Positions 39,405-50,042 of a stretch of DNA of 64,000 nt are shown piece after piece. This stretch comes from Catenovulum maritimum (lineage in GTDB: Bacteria; Pseudomonadota; Gammaproteobacteria; Enterobacterales; Alteromonadaceae): the NCBI RefSeq assembly GCF_001050375.1, contig NZ_KQ130497.1:1-64000 (forward strand), read 5' to 3'. The notes beneath the pieces were generated by a model. The model was not told the DNA's origin, did no database searches, and saw nothing but the letters and a program-made list of their open reading frames with translations. Position 1 is the stretch's first letter. Each line of letters starts with the position of its first letter. Position numbers and translations under genes: made by a program.

Positions 39405-40907
39405 ATGAAAAAAAAATTATATACAGCTCTGTTTTGTTTCTGTGCACTTGGTCTTATATCTAGTTGTGGAAAACAGTCCGAGTCTACAGATGACGCTAAT
39501 AAAGTAGCCCTGAATGAAAACCTTGGTGGTGGTCAATCTAGTGTTAAAGACATCACAGCAGATGCTTTCTCAGAACACTCTAGTAATATGACAGATCCTG
39601 ATAGAATTGCCTTATTTAACTTAGGTAATGATTTTTTCCAAAACCCTTGGGTTGAAGGCAGTGCGAGTACTTCTTCGCGGGATGGGTTAGGCGGACTTTT
39701 TAATAATGATGCTTGTCAAGATTGTCATATCCGAGATGGTCGAGGACATGCACCAAAAGATCAACACGACACAGACTTTGATAGTATTTTGTTTAGAACG
39801 GCTAAAGCGAATATTACTACAGAACAAGAAAATCAAATGTTAAGTTCGCTTATAGCTAACGTGCCCGATAGCTATTTTGGAGGACAATTACAACAACATG
39901 GTATTTCTAACCTAGCGCCTGAAGTGAAATTAAGCGTTCAATATAGTCTTAAAACAGTAGAATTTACTGATGGTACTAAATATCAGTTACGTCAACCTAA
40001 CTGGCAGATACAAAGCAATATCGAAAATAAGGCATTTGAAGTCGATACGATTTTTTCGGCTAGAGTTTCGCCTGCGATGATAGGTTTAGGTTTACTAGAG
40101 TTAATTGCAGAGTCAGATATATTAGCGAAACAAGATATTCATGACGCAAATGGTGATGGTATTTCGGGTAAAGCAAATTATGTTTGGAGTGTCCAACACC
40201 AAGCAGTCCAATTGGGACGTTTTGGTTGGAAAGCAGGTCAACCTAGTTTGCTAGAGCAATCGGCAGGTGCGTTCGTTAATGATATGGGGCTAACCAATCG
40301 ATTCCATCAAACCGAAACTTGCACAGTCGAACAATTGGGTTGCAAAAATGCGCCTAATGGTAATGGGGATAGTGTTAATCAATATGATTATGAAGTATCA
40401 GATATTGTACTAGATGCAATCGGGTTTTACTCGTCTCACCTTGCAGTACCTGAACGGAGAAATATCAATAACGAGCAAGTACTAAGAGGCAAAGCTTTAT
40501 TTGCACGAGCCGGCTGTTTAGCATGTCATACTGAACATTATAAAACTGAACGAGATAGTGAGCAGCCAGAGTTATCTGAACAAGATATCTTTCCTTACAC
40601 AGATATGTTGTTGCACGATATGGGGGCTGAATTAGCTGATTTTAACCAGCAAAACCAAGCAGCTGACTCAACCATGCTTTACGAATTTTTAGCAACAGCA
40701 TCAGAATGGCGGACCCCACCTTTATGGGGAATTGGGTTAGCAAAAACAGTCGATCCAAATGCGACATTTTTACATGATGGTCGGGCCCAAACCATAATGG
40801 AAGCTGTACTTTGGCATGGTGGTGAAGCTGAAATGTCTAAACAAAAAGTTTTAGATTTCAACCAAGCGCAAAGAGAGGACCTACTCGCTTTTTTAAATGA
40901 TCTATAA
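39405..40907 (+). CDS. Di-heme oxidoreductase-like lipoprotein
   Basis: The start is ATG 39405; an upstream in-frame ATG would add 31 residues before the signal, which is unlikely. The lipobox is LISSC. Two haem c sites are visible: DACQDCHIRDGRGH near residue 105 and AGCLACHTEHY near 365. Between them lies the domain typical of putative thiol/di-heme oxidoreductases (DUF1111-like; NDMGLTNRFHQ, TPPLWGIGL, LHDGRA). Two haems in a lipoprotein next to imelysin suggest ferric/ferrous handling. The exact chemistry is unproved. Confidence 0.88.
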   Translation: MKKKLYTALFCFCALGLISSCGKQSESTDDANKVALNENLGGGQSSVKDITADAFSEHSSNMTDPDRIALFNLGNDFFQNPWVEGSASTSSRDGLGGLFNNDACQDCHIRDGRGHAPKDQHDTDFDSILFRTAKANITTEQENQMLSSLIANVPDSYFGGQLQQHGISNLAPEVKLSVQYSLKTVEFTDGTKYQLRQPNWQIQSNIENKAFEVDTIFSARVSPAMIGLGLLELIAESDILAKQDIHDANGDGISGKANYVWSVQHQAVQLGRFGWKAGQPSLLEQSAGAFVNDMGLTNRFHQTETCTVEQLGCKNAPNGNGDSVNQYDYEVSDIVLDAIGFYSSHLAVPERRNINNEQVLRGKALFARAGCLACHTEHYKTERDSEQPELSEQDIFPYTDMLLHDMGAELADFNQQNQAADSTMLYEFLATASEWRTPPLWGIGLAKTVDPNATFLHDGRAQTIMEAVLWHGGEAEMSKQKVLDFNQAQREDLLAFLNDL

Positions 40908-40916
40908 ATTGCATTA

Positions 40917-40965
40917 GCTCGGCTAACGAATTTCTATTAATTCAGTTGCCGAGTATTTCTTTATC
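40917..40965 (+). terminator. Possible terminator after the di-heme gene
   Basis: CTCGGC (40918-40923) pairs with GCCGAG (40948-40953) and is followed by TATTTCTTTAT. The stem is 6 bp with a long loop, so confidence is moderate. Confidence 0.5.
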
Positions 40966-41052
40966 TTTATTTGGCAGCAGCTTATCTGCCTGCTTTTAAT
41001 TTACCAACTCAAGCTATTGATATTGTTTGGTTTTTATTTATTGAAAGGCGTT

Positions 41053-41172
41053 TTTCTTAGAGCAAGGCGAATCTGGGTACGTCAACACACCCTAGCGAAT
41101 TCAACGCACCTAATACTCTATTAGCGAGGAAAAACTGCCCTAGAAAGCAAGTTATTATCCCGTATTAAGGTT
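41053..41172. mobile_element. MITE remnant, copy c
   Basis: Matches the right part of copies a and b: TTCTTAGAGCAAGGCGAAT, AGCGAATTCAACGCA, CCCTAGAAAGCAAGTT-TTATCC and a decayed terminal TTAAGGTT. The left terminal repeat is lost. It fills most of the 40908-41256 gap. Confidence 0.65.
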
Positions 41173-41256
41173 ATTTAATTTTAATATAGACAATTATAGG
41201 TCTAGACTAAACTAAGTACACTGTAAGTTAGCTTAACTGATAAGGGATTGCCTTTA

Positions 41257-44022
41257 GTGTTCCAGCCTAGAAATCAATTTTTTAATGTAAGTTTATATTT
41301 AACCCTTGCCGTAAGTTATTATTACGCAGGTGCTTTATTGTCTAGTATTTCGGCTCAAGCTCAAGTCGTGCCCGTATGGCTTCCTTCTGGTGTTGCTTTG
41401 GTCGGTGCTTATCTTTGGTGTTGGCGATTTCTCCCCGCAGTTTTTGTGAGCTCTGTTTGCTTTAATTTATTTTCTCAACCGGGTTTTGAGTTCGCTTTAC
41501 TATCAGCGGATTTAATTAAGCAAGTTAGTCTGATAGCCTTTGGTGCTAGCTTACAAGCTGGAGTTGGTGGATTTATACTGAGACGTTACACTGGTAATAT
41601 TCTCGAGTTGAAATCAGATAAGTTAGCCGTCGTTTTCGTCTTTATTGTCGGCATACTAGTTAATACTATTTCGTCTAATATAGGCGTTTATTCGCTTAGT
41701 CTATTTAATCCTAGTTATAGCATCGAGAATCATTGGACCAATGTTCTGATTTGGTGGGCTGGCGATTCATTAGGTGTTTTGCTGGCGACGCCTTTTATTT
41801 TGGCGCTAATTAAATTTAAAAAGAAAAATGTGAGTGTAAAGCAAGACTATGTACTTGTTGTAACACCTATTATTCTCTTTTCGATTGTATTATTGACGAC
41901 GATAATTTTTTCCAGCAATAACCAGCGGAGTGTACTTGAAATTGTTGATCGTGAAGTTGAGGTTATTTCAAATAGTTTACATAGGCAAATTACCAAGAAT
42001 TTAAGTCACATTCAAACGGTTGCTAGCTATATTCAATACAACCCCCACTTAAATCAGACAGATTTTTTGAAGTATGTTAAACCTATTTTTTTACAAGAGC
42101 ATGCAATACAGGCTTTTTCTTGGAATCAGGTTGTGCCTCAATCTAAAGAAACTGAATTTTTCCAAATGCTGTCTGAAGAATTAGAACAGCCAGTTGGTTT
42201 AATTGGCCAACCGCTTGATGAAAGCGATCCCTTAATCGTCGTAAAGTATGTCTTTCCATTTGAAGACAATCAAAAGGCACTTGGCTTTAATGTCAATTCG
42301 AAAAGTGATCGTAAATTAGTGTTGCAACAGGCGGCTGATGAGGCAATTCCTAAAGCGACTAAAATAATTCAGTTGGTACAATCAGTGGATCCTGAACCCG
42401 CATTTTTAATTTTTGCGCCTGTCTACCAATTAATAAAATTAGAAGCTGAGCAGGGGATTTACCAACAAAAATTATTAGGATTCGCGACGGGCGTGTTTCT
42501 AGTTGAAGAAGTGATTGACCACGCAATTAATATCAATCAAAAGCAAATGTTTGAGTTTGAATTGGTGGAAGCGTCGAGCCGAAAAATTATTGCAGCTAAT
42601 ACAGGGCAAACCCTGATTAGTCTAGACCAATTCAAAGAAACTAAATTGCTTTCTTTTCCGCAAAGCGGGCAAACTTGGCAACTGTACTTAAAACCTAAAT
42701 CTGAATTTGTTCAGCACTATCATGATAATATTGCCTATACGTTACTGGTTGCTCAGTTATTTATCATTGCTTTTATTATGCTACTGATTTTAATTATGAA
42801 CAGTCGGCAATTTTTATTAAATCGTATGGTTACAGAGCGGACTCTGTCGTTAAAGCAAGCGAAGCAACAGTCAGATAATGCCAATTTAGCCAAAAGTCGA
42901 TTTTTAGCGAATATGAGCCACGAAATTCGCACGCCACTAAATGCCGTAATTGGTTTTTCTCAATTGGCATATCAATCTAAATCATCCACTGAAATTAATG
43001 ATTATCTTCATAAAATCGAGAAATCTTCCACCACTTTATTAGGGATAGTGAATGATATTTTGGATATTTCAAAAATTGAATCTGAAAAGCTGGTATTAGA
43101 AAAAAGCTTATTTGATATGCATGATGTGATTGGGCGTATCAGTGTGATGTTTGAATCAAGTGCTAACAGTAAAGGGGTAGAATGGAAGCTGATAGATAAT
43201 TTGCCGCAATCGCTTTGGTATCTAGGTGATTCAGTGCGAGTGGAGCAAATATTAATTAATTTATGCGGGAATGCTCTTAAGTTTACCCAGCAAGGCCAGA
43301 TTAGCCTAACTGCGAGTTTGGTGAACCAAGAAGGTGGTTTAGCTGAATTAAAATTTGTTGTCGCTGACACAGGTATTGGAATTGCGCCAGAAGCGCAAGC
43401 CATTTTATTTGATGCGTTTACTCAGGCTGATTCTTCAACATCGCGTAAGTTTGGTGGTACAGGGTTGGGCTTAGCGATTGCTAAAGACTTGGCGAACTTG
43501 ATGCAGGGCGACATAGATTTAAATAGTACAGAAGGTCTAGGGTCTGAATTCACAATAAAGATTAAAGTACAAACTAGCTTAAAAGCACCAACAGAACGAA
43601 AAACACTCGGAAAATGTGATTTTACCGGATGCAAAATTTTAGTTGCGGAAGATAACGAGATCAATCAAATGGTCATTGCCGAAATGCTTAAGACATTTGG
43701 CGTTGAAACCTATATTGTGGAAAATGGAGCGCTAGCACTTGAAGCGCTAGAACAGCAATCATTTGATTTAGTTTTGATGGATTGTCAGATGCCAGTTATG
43801 GATGGCTATCAAGCCACGGCGGAAATTAGAAGTCTAGTTCAATTTGATGAGTTACCTGTTATTGCCCTAACTGCAGATGTAATGCCAGAAGATAAAGCCA
43901 AGGCAGTTACAGTCGGATTTAATGCCCATCTATCTAAGCCACTAGATATTAATAAATTATCTGACTGTCTGCATAAATTTAGCCGTGCAGGCACAAGGTT
44001 AAGGGCGCAGGATTCAGAATAG
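41257..44022 (+). CDS. MASE1-CHASE hybrid sensor histidine kinase
   Basis: I prefer GTG 41257 (AAGGG nine bases upstream) to a TTG three codons earlier that overlaps this site. Residues about 10-200 are a MASE1 membrane sensor with eight segments ([38 protein letters not shown]). A periplasmic CHASE domain follows (about 225-480). HisKA carries the phospho-accepting His in [16 protein letters not shown]. The HATPase part has [16 protein letters not shown] and [11 protein letters not shown]-terminal receiver has the Asp in [12 protein letters not shown]. No cognate regulator is adjacent. It may sense a small ligand and feed a phosphorelay; control of the exopolysaccharide genes downstream is speculative. 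Confidence 0.92.
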   Translation: MFQPRNQFFNVSLYLTLAVSYYYAGALLSSISAQAQVVPVWLPSGVALVGAYLWCWRFLPAVFVSSVCFNLFSQPGFEFALLSADLIKQVSLIAFGASLQAGVGGFILRRYTGNILELKSDKLAVVFVFIVGILVNTISSNIGVYSLSLFNPSYSIENHWTNVLIWWAGDSLGVLLATPFILALIKFKKKNVSVKQDYVLVVTPIILFSIVLLTTIIFSSNNQRSVLEIVDREVEVISNSLHRQITKNLSHIQTVASYIQYNPHLNQTDFLKYVKPIFLQEHAIQAFSWNQVVPQSKETEFFQMLSEELEQPVGLIGQPLDESDPLIVVKYVFPFEDNQKALGFNVNSKSDRKLVLQQAADEAIPKATKIIQLVQSVDPEPAFLIFAPVYQLIKLEAEQGIYQQKLLGFATGVFLVEEVIDHAININQKQMFEFELVEASSRKIIAANTGQTLISLDQFKETKLLSFPQSGQTWQLYLKPKSEFVQHYHDNIAYTLLVAQLFIIAFIMLLILIMNSRQFLLNRMVTERTLSLKQAKQQSDNANLAKSRFLANMSHEIRTPLNAVIGFSQLAYQSKSSTEINDYLHKIEKSSTTLLGIVNDILDISKIESEKLVLEKSLFDMHDVIGRISVMFESSANSKGVEWKLIDNLPQSLWYLGDSVRVEQILINLCGNALKFTQQGQISLTASLVNQEGGLAELKFVVADTGIGIAPEAQAILFDAFTQADSSTSRKFGGTGLGLAIAKDLANLMQGDIDLNSTEGLGSEFTIKIKVQTSLKAPTERKTLGKCDFTGCKILVAEDNEINQMVIAEMLKTFGVETYIVENGALALEALEQQSFDLVLMDCQMPVMDGYQATAEIRSLVQFDELPVIALTADVMPEDKAKAVTVGFNAHLSKPLDINKLSDCLHKFSRAGTRLRAQDSE

Positions 44023-44714
44023 TTGGATTCAATATCCAGATACGATTTTTCGGAAACGCTTCACTCATTCCTTACTTTTCTGCTATTGATTCACTTTAAT
44101 TAGTCGCTTCATTTCAACTCAGTTGTAACGACTATGTAGCTGGTTTACATGTATTTAGCTTTTATTTGAACCAAAGTGATAAAATTGACTGGGTTGCTTT
44201 AGGGCAAAATGCACTAGGCTAGGGAGACTTCATTTAAATCAAATAATTTCAGTTTAAATGACCAAGATTAAGCTAATGGATTTAAATTTAATTTTGGAAA
44301 TATATTTCTTACCGCTAGATTGAAACTAGCCCAATTTTATTAGACTAAGCACGATTCTCGCATTTTTCTGGCTAAAGGTCAGTTTCATCCTAGATTCCAT
44401 AAATTCAAAAAACTGGACTGTTTAATGCAGTTTTATCTAACAAACAAGATGATTAATATTTAATTGTTGCCGTTTTGTTACTGACTCTCTAAAGCATTAT
44501 TAGAATAATAAAAAACCAAATCGATGCTATGTCGAAGTAGAGCCAAGATAGCAACACTCCTCATGAAATAATTAGGTTAATTACCTTAGATGCTTTTTAA
44601 ATAAGTGTGTTAGCTCGTACTTTGTAACAGCTAAGGCATTACCCACTTAACCGGTTACCGGAGTTGAGTTGTACTGGTAGTTGATTATGACTAAATCAAT
44701 TGTCGAGGTGTTAA
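44023..44714. other. Long non-coding leader before the exopolysaccharide operon
   Basis: About 690 bp with no supportable gene. Large polysaccharide operons often have long leaders with anti-termination signals. I see only a weak GGTAG-containing stretch near 44672, not a convincing ops/JUMPstart site. Confidence 0.4.
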
Positions 44715-46115
44715 ATGGCCACACAGGGAATTATAAGAAATAATATAAATCAATTTGCTTTTGTTTATCGTGCGATTGACTTTGTTATTCTTCAATTGAG
44801 TTTAGTCTTAGCTTGTGGGTTAACTGGTGGTCATTACGACTTAATGTATTTTGTTGTCGCTTTAATCGCGAATCTTGGATATTTCTTTACCGCAGAATTA
44901 TTTTGGTTGTATCGCTCTTGGCGAGCAGGCGTATTAAAAGAAATGTTATTTTATGCTTCGCTTAGTTGGGGAGTAATGATACTCGCGACCTTATCTTTCA
45001 TCTTTTTTAGTGAAACTGCAGAACACTTTTCTCGACTTGTCCTCGCGCTTTGGTTGTCATCTAGTTTAATTTGCTTACTGACTTGGCGTATATGTTTTCG
45101 TTATTTCTTATTTTCAATTCGTAAGCAAGGGCTTAATACTCGCTCAGTAGGTATTATTGGTGTCACCGAATCAGGAAAACAGCTTGCCCGTGAAATTCTA
45201 GATAGACCCGAAACTGGCTATAAATTAAAAACTATATTTGATGAAAGGTCTATCGAGCGTATCGAGCCTGAACTCAGAGAATGGTACAAGGGAGATATAG
45301 CACATGGTGTTAAGCTAGCAAAACGAGGCGCAATCGATGTTTTGTTTATTGCTTTACCCTTAAGTGCCAAGCCAAGAATTGAAACTATTTTACGTAGCCT
45401 TGGTAATACCACGGTTGACGTTCACCTTATTCCTGATTTTTTCATCTACAACTTACTTCACGCACGTATGGGTCAGGTGGGGGAGATTCAAACCGTTAGC
45501 GTTTATGACACTCCAATGCGGGGTGCCGCTTACATGATGAAGCGAATTGAAGACTTATTTTTGGCGAGTGCAATTTTATGTGTTATAGCGCTACCCATGA
45601 TGTTTATTGCCCTTGGCGTTAAGCTCAGCTCTCCTGGCCCCATTATTTTCAAGCAGGATAGATATGGCATGGATGGTAAAAAAATTAAGATTTGGAAGTT
45701 TCGTAGTATGACAGTTACTGAAAATGCTAAGGAGGTGACTCAGGCAACTAAAAATGATGCGCGTGTCACTTGGTTTGGTGCATTTTTGCGTAAAACTTCG
45801 TTAGATGAATTACCTCAATTCATCAATGTACTCCAAGGCAATATGTCGGTCGTTGGGCCTAGACCACATGCAATTGCACATAATGAAGAATATCGAGAAA
45901 TCATAGATTACTACATGCTAAGGCACAAAATGAAACCTGGCATCACAGGTTGGGCACAAATTAACGGCTGGCGGGGTGAAACAGACACCTTAGATAAAAT
46001 GCAAATGCGAATTCAATTTGATCTTGATTATATTCGAAATTGGTCACTCTGGATGGATTTCAAAATTGTCATTTTTACTTTTTACAAAGGTTTTGTTGGC
46101 AAAAATGTTTATTAG
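44715..46115 (+). CDS. Undecaprenyl-phosphate sugar phosphotransferase (WcaJ-like), initiating enzyme
   Basis: A 466-residue polyprenyl glycosylphosphotransferase. Four N-terminal membrane segments and a CoA-binding-like middle (VGIIGVTESGKQLAREIL) precede the bacterial sugar transferase domain from about 275. Key marks are SSPGPIIFKQDRYGMDGK, KFRSM, KTSLDELPQFINVLQGNMSVVGPRPH and KPGITGWAQINGWRG. It transfers a sugar-1-phosphate (often glucose) to the lipid carrier and so begins the repeat unit. First gene of the exopolysaccharide operon, after a 690-bp leader. Confidence 0.95.
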   Translation: MATQGIIRNNINQFAFVYRAIDFVILQLSLVLACGLTGGHYDLMYFVVALIANLGYFFTAELFWLYRSWRAGVLKEMLFYASLSWGVMILATLSFIFFSETAEHFSRLVLALWLSSSLICLLTWRICFRYFLFSIRKQGLNTRSVGIIGVTESGKQLAREILDRPETGYKLKTIFDERSIERIEPELREWYKGDIAHGVKLAKRGAIDVLFIALPLSAKPRIETILRSLGNTTVDVHLIPDFFIYNLLHARMGQVGEIQTVSVYDTPMRGAAYMMKRIEDLFLASAILCVIALPMMFIALGVKLSSPGPIIFKQDRYGMDGKKIKIWKFRSMTVTENAKEVTQATKNDARVTWFGAFLRKTSLDELPQFINVLQGNMSVVGPRPHAIAHNEEYREIIDYYMLRHKMKPGITGWAQINGWRGETDTLDKMQMRIQFDLDYIRNWSLWMDFKIVIFTFYKGFVGKNVY

Positions 46116-46153
46116 AGAGTGTCTTGATTAATTTTCTGTTTTAAGGAGCAAAA

Positions 46154-46924
46154 ATGAAATTTGAAGATATCAAATCAGTCAATATAGGTGGCATACCGAC
46201 AGCTTGTGTTAGCCGTTACGAACTCGCTCAAGTGATTGGTGATTATGCCTCGCAAAATGAACCTAAACTGCAAGCGGCCAAATTGATATTCAGTGCCAAT
46301 GGTCATAGTATTTCTGAAGCTAATACAGATAAAAAATATATGAAAATCATGAACTCAGCTGATCTAGTTCATGCTGATGGCCAAAGTGTGGTTCAGTTTT
46401 CAAAATGGGTTGCGGGTAAATCAAAAGCCATTCCAGAACGGACAGCGACAACAGATATGATTCATGATATTCCTAATTTTTATCAGGCACCGATTCGGCA
46501 TTTTCTCCTAGGAGGTAAACAAGAAGTGGTGGCATCGGCAGCCAACTTACTGGCAGCTAAATATCCTAATTTTATTCTAGCTGGGGTTAAAAATGGTTAC
46601 TTTTCGCAAGCTCAAGAAAATGAAATTGTGGAACAGATAAATCAATCAGATAGCCAAGTTCTGTGGGTTGGTTTAGGCAAGCCTAAAGAACAAGAGTTTT
46701 GTATTAGAAATAAAGATAAATTAACAGTGCCTATCGTTATCTCTTGTGGTGGTTGTTATAACTTTGTCACTGGTGATTATCAAAGAGCCCCAGCATGGAT
46801 GCAAAATCATGGTTTGGAATGGCTACATAGAGCCATGACTCGTCCTAAACATTTATTGTGGCGATACATAACGACAAATCCTCATGCAATTTATTCTGTG
46901 TTAAAGCATATGAGATCGGCTTAA
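46154..46924 (+). CDS. WecG/TagA/CpsF-family glycosyltransferase (GT26)
   Basis: The 256-residue enzyme shows the family marks: NIGGIPTACVSRYE at the start, FSANGHSISEANTDKKYMKI, SADLVHADGQSVV, FLLGGKQEVVASAANLL and LWVGLGKPKEQEF. It would add the second sugar to the lipid-linked acceptor on the cytosolic side. AAGGAG precedes the ATG, 38 nt after the initiating transferase. Confidence 0.92.
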   Translation: MKFEDIKSVNIGGIPTACVSRYELAQVIGDYASQNEPKLQAAKLIFSANGHSISEANTDKKYMKIMNSADLVHADGQSVVQFSKWVAGKSKAIPERTATTDMIHDIPNFYQAPIRHFLLGGKQEVVASAANLLAAKYPNFILAGVKNGYFSQAQENEIVEQINQSDSQVLWVGLGKPKEQEFCIRNKDKLTVPIVISCGGCYNFVTGDYQRAPAWMQNHGLEWLHRAMTRPKHLLWRYITTNPHAIYSVLKHMRSA

Positions 46925-46933
46925 GGTGTCAAT

Positions 46934-48010
46934 ATGAAGCATATTGTTTTATTTTTACATGATTTTCGAGGTGGTGGTGCAGAGCGTGTTTCAGTTCGCC
47001 TCGCCAATGGTTTAGTGGATTTAGGCGCGCGCGTTAACCTGATTGTACTTAATGATACAGGGCCGATGAAAAATGAGCTAAATCCCAGCATTATGATTCA
47101 TGAGTTAACAGCTAAACGTATGGCATTTTGCCCATTAGAGTTAGGGAGTTTAGTTAATCACTTAGCGCCAGATATCGTTATTTCACATATGACGCATGCA
47201 AATGTGAGCGCGTGTTTAGCGGCTAAGTTGTTCGGGTTTTCGCATAAGCTGATAGTTGTTGAACATAATGTGATGCAGACCAATTTTAAAATCGTAAATT
47301 CAGTTAGCGTAAAATTAGCCTACTTGTTAACTAAGTTAGTGTATCGAATTCCAAAGAAAGTGATTGCCGTTTCAGCTGCCGTTAAAGGCAGTATCACTCG
47401 TTTTACCGGTGTAGAAAATATAGAGGTAATTTTTAATCCTGTGGTGAATCAAGACTTGCTGGATTACAAAGTGAGTTCAACCAAGTATGCGCACCCATGG
47501 TTTCATCAAGAAATGCCTGTTTTTGTTGCGGTTGGTAGTTTAACGCCACAAAAAAACTTTAAGCATTTACTCAAATCATTTGCCTTATTGATAAAAAACC
47601 AGCCAGCTCGTTTACTAATACTCGGTGAAGGACCACAGCGAGCAGAGCTAGAATTAGACATAGTTAATTTGGGCATATTAGACTCGGTTGAATTATTGGG
47701 CTATGTCGGCAATGTTTATGATTTCATTGCTCAAGCAGATGCCTTGATTATGTCGTCTGCTTGGGAAGGCTTACCTACGGTTTTGATTGAAGCTTTATCC
47801 TTATCAACTAAAGTCGTTTCGACTAATTGTGAAGGCGGTTCTGCAGAAATTTTAGCTCAAGGTCAATATGGCATTTTGGTGCCAGTTCATGACTGTCATA
47901 GTTTAGCGCAAGCTATGAAAGAGGTATTAACCCGTTCTTTTGAAGATCTCAAACAAAGAGCCAGTTTGTTTAGTATTGATGAATCTGCTCGTCAATATTA
48001 CAACCTATGA
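46934..48010 (+). CDS. Glycosyltransferase family 4
   Basis: A GT-B fold enzyme of 358 residues. HDFRGGGAERVSVRLANGL at the N-terminus is the acceptor loop; VGSLTPQKNFKHLLKSFALL and ILGEGPQRAELELDI mark the nucleotide-sugar domain; SSAWEGLPTVLIEALSL holds the E-x7-E signature. It begins 9 nt after the previous stop. Donor and linkage cannot be predicted. Confidence 0.93.
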   Translation: MKHIVLFLHDFRGGGAERVSVRLANGLVDLGARVNLIVLNDTGPMKNELNPSIMIHELTAKRMAFCPLELGSLVNHLAPDIVISHMTHANVSACLAAKLFGFSHKLIVVEHNVMQTNFKIVNSVSVKLAYLLTKLVYRIPKKVIAVSAAVKGSITRFTGVENIEVIFNPVVNQDLLDYKVSSTKYAHPWFHQEMPVFVAVGSLTPQKNFKHLLKSFALLIKNQPARLLILGEGPQRAELELDIVNLGILDSVELLGYVGNVYDFIAQADALIMSSAWEGLPTVLIEALSLSTKVVSTNCEGGSAEILAQGQYGILVPVHDCHSLAQAMKEVLTRSFEDLKQRASLFSIDESARQYYNL

Positions 48011-48020
48011 GGAAAGATAA

Positions 48021-49118
48021 ATGAAAATTATCGGCATAGTAACTCATAATAATTCTGGTGGGGCACAAAAAGCTATGGCTAAGCTGCAAACTGAATGTAG
48101 TAATAAAGCCATTGATTTTGGCGTTATATATTTGTACGGTGATAGCCAAGATACATCAATGAAAAATGGTATTTTCCTTGCCGACAAGCAAAGTTTTGTA
48201 CTTGTTCGTTATCTTGTATCAGTGGTTAAGCTCATACAGTATTTAGTGCATCAAAAACCGGATGCGGTTATCTGCTTTTTACCTTTAGCTAACTTATTGG
48301 GCGCTTTATCGGCTTGGTTGGTCGGCATTCCAAATCGTTTAATTTCGCACCGGAATCCAGTTTCTAGTTATCAACCGATATTAAGATGGTGTGATCGATT
48401 AATCGGGGCAACACCTGTTTATACTGCTGTGATATGTAACTCAAATGCGGTTAAAGATTCTCTTAGTCGCTATGCTAAAAGCTATCAAAAAAAAATCAGG
48501 ATTGTATATAACTGTGTTGAGTCAATTCAGCAGACTGGTAGAACTTTGACAATACGCCAACAATTAAATTTACCTAAGCAGAATAAAATGATTTTGTCAG
48601 TTGGTCGATTGGAACATCAAAAGAACTATCATTTTGCGCTAAATGTGCTAACTCAAGTTAACCAAGCAAATCTAGTGATTGCAGGGCACGGCTCTTTGTT
48701 GAGCGAATTAGAAGATTATGCTGCGCAGCTTGGGGTTTCAGATAGAGTTACATTTTTAGGGGCGCAGCCAAGTGATAAGGTCCGGACTTTGCTCGGAGAG
48801 TGCGATCTATATATACAAACGAGTACGTTTGAAGGCCAAAGTAATGCTTTGCTTGAAGCTATGGCCTCTGCCTGTCCAATTGTATCTAGTGATATTGCCG
48901 CTCAGCGTGAGGTTTTAACAGATAGCAACCAGGCTGAAATCGGGGTGTTGCTCACATTAGAATCCGCCCAAAATTGGGCGCGCGAGATAAATAAATTGTT
49001 ATTTGATTCTCACAGATTAAAGCATTTAAGTGAGTCTTCTTTTGCTAGAAGCCAGAGTTTTACACCGTCTGCCATGGCGGAAGGTTTTTTAGCTGCTTTA
49101 GCTGAGGCACGTATTTGA
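48021..49118 (+). CDS. Glycosyltransferase family 4
   Basis: The 365-residue enzyme begins IIGIVTHNNSGGAQKAMAKL, with the glycine-rich GT4 acceptor loop. VGRLEHQKNYHFALNVL and IAGHGSLLSELEDY follow, then the E-x7-E part in TSTFEGQSNALLEAMASACPIV. It sits 10 nt after the preceding GT4 gene with GAGGAAAG upstream. It should extend the repeat unit by one sugar. Confidence 0.93.
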   Translation: MKIIGIVTHNNSGGAQKAMAKLQTECSNKAIDFGVIYLYGDSQDTSMKNGIFLADKQSFVLVRYLVSVVKLIQYLVHQKPDAVICFLPLANLLGALSAWLVGIPNRLISHRNPVSSYQPILRWCDRLIGATPVYTAVICNSNAVKDSLSRYAKSYQKKIRIVYNCVESIQQTGRTLTIRQQLNLPKQNKMILSVGRLEHQKNYHFALNVLTQVNQANLVIAGHGSLLSELEDYAAQLGVSDRVTFLGAQPSDKVRTLLGECDLYIQTSTFEGQSNALLEAMASACPIVSSDIAAQREVLTDSNQAEIGVLLTLESAQNWAREINKLLFDSHRLKHLSESSFARSQSFTPSAMAEGFLAALAEARI

Positions 49119-49133
49119 TATGAGGGAAAATTT

Positions 49134-50042
49134 ATGAATCCGATTTTTGTGGTTGGCTGTCAACGCAGTGGTTCAACTATGTTGGGGGCGATTTTAGGCA
49201 CGCATTCTAAAGTGAGTGCTATCCCAGAAGCACAGTTTATAGCGGATTGTGTGCCAGAGTCTCCGAGTAATATGGCAGCGATTTTAGCTCAGATCCAATC
49301 TCATTATAGATTCAAAATTTGGAATTATACTTTACCAGATTTACCTAAAAATATTAGCAGCTACCCAGAGTTAATTCGTTGGCTGGTTACTTGCTATGCG
49401 GCAGAGGTTAACCATAAGCGCCACATGGCGTTTTGGGTTGATCATCAACCTGGACATATTAAACATATTTGTAAGCTTGCAAAGCAGTTTCCCCAATTAA
49501 AAGTTGTTCATATTATTCGAGATGGTCGCGCTGTGGCGAATTCTTTGATCCCTCTGGATTGGGGTCCCAATTCCATTCACCGAGCCGCTTACTATTGGCA
49601 GCAAAGGCTTGCTTATGGTTTGGCCCTAAAAGAGTTTTTGCCACAAGCTTATTTTAGCATTAAGTATGAAGATATTTTGCTGAAGCCCGAGCAGAGTATT
49701 CAGTCTTTATGCGATTTTATTGGCTTAGATTATGAGCCAAATATGTTATCGGGAACTGGTTTTAAAGTGCCTAAATTTACCCAAAGCCAGCATGCGTTAG
49801 TGGGTAACGGGGTGAATGCTAAACGTATCGATAGTTGGGTCAATCAGTTGTCTTGTCGTGAGGTTGAAATTTTTGAGTCTGTTACCGGTGACCTCTTGTC
49901 TTATCTAGGTTATGAAAAAATTTCAAACACAGCGCGCGGCATGACAATGCTCGAAAGAGTTAAGTTAGATGTATTGCACTTAATCAAAGGTTTAACCAAT
50001 AAAGTTCAATTTCAAAAAAGGGTAAAGCGAAGTATAGGATGA
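49134..50042 (+). CDS. PAPS-dependent sulfotransferase
   Basis: The 5'-phosphosulfate loop is VGCQRSGSTMLGAILGTH at the N-terminus, and the 3'-phosphate motif is HIIRDGRAVANSLIPL near residue 135. The 302-residue length fits the sulfotransferase family. Inside a polysaccharide operon it most likely sulfates a sugar of the repeat unit. AGGGAAAA precedes the start, and the stop overlaps the polymerase start by 4 nt. Confidence 0.9.
   Translation: MNPIFVVGCQRSGSTMLGAILGTHSKVSAIPEAQFIADCVPESPSNMAAILAQIQSHYRFKIWNYTLPDLPKNISSYPELIRWLVTCYAAEVNHKRHMAFWVDHQPGHIKHICKLAKQFPQLKVVHIIRDGRAVANSLIPLDWGPNSIHRAAYYWQQRLAYGLALKEFLPQAYFSIKYEDILLKPEQSIQSLCDFIGLDYEPNMLSGTGFKVPKFTQSQHALVGNGVNAKRIDSWVNQLSCREVEIFESVTGDLLSYLGYEKISNTARGMTMLERVKLDVLHLIKGLTNKVQFQKRVKRSIG

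Noticed and set aside
44650-44714. Possible JUMPstart/ops element before the exopolysaccharide operon
   Set aside because: Only a GGTAG fragment (TACTGGTAGTTGA) matches; the 8-bp ops core GGCGGTAG is not present.
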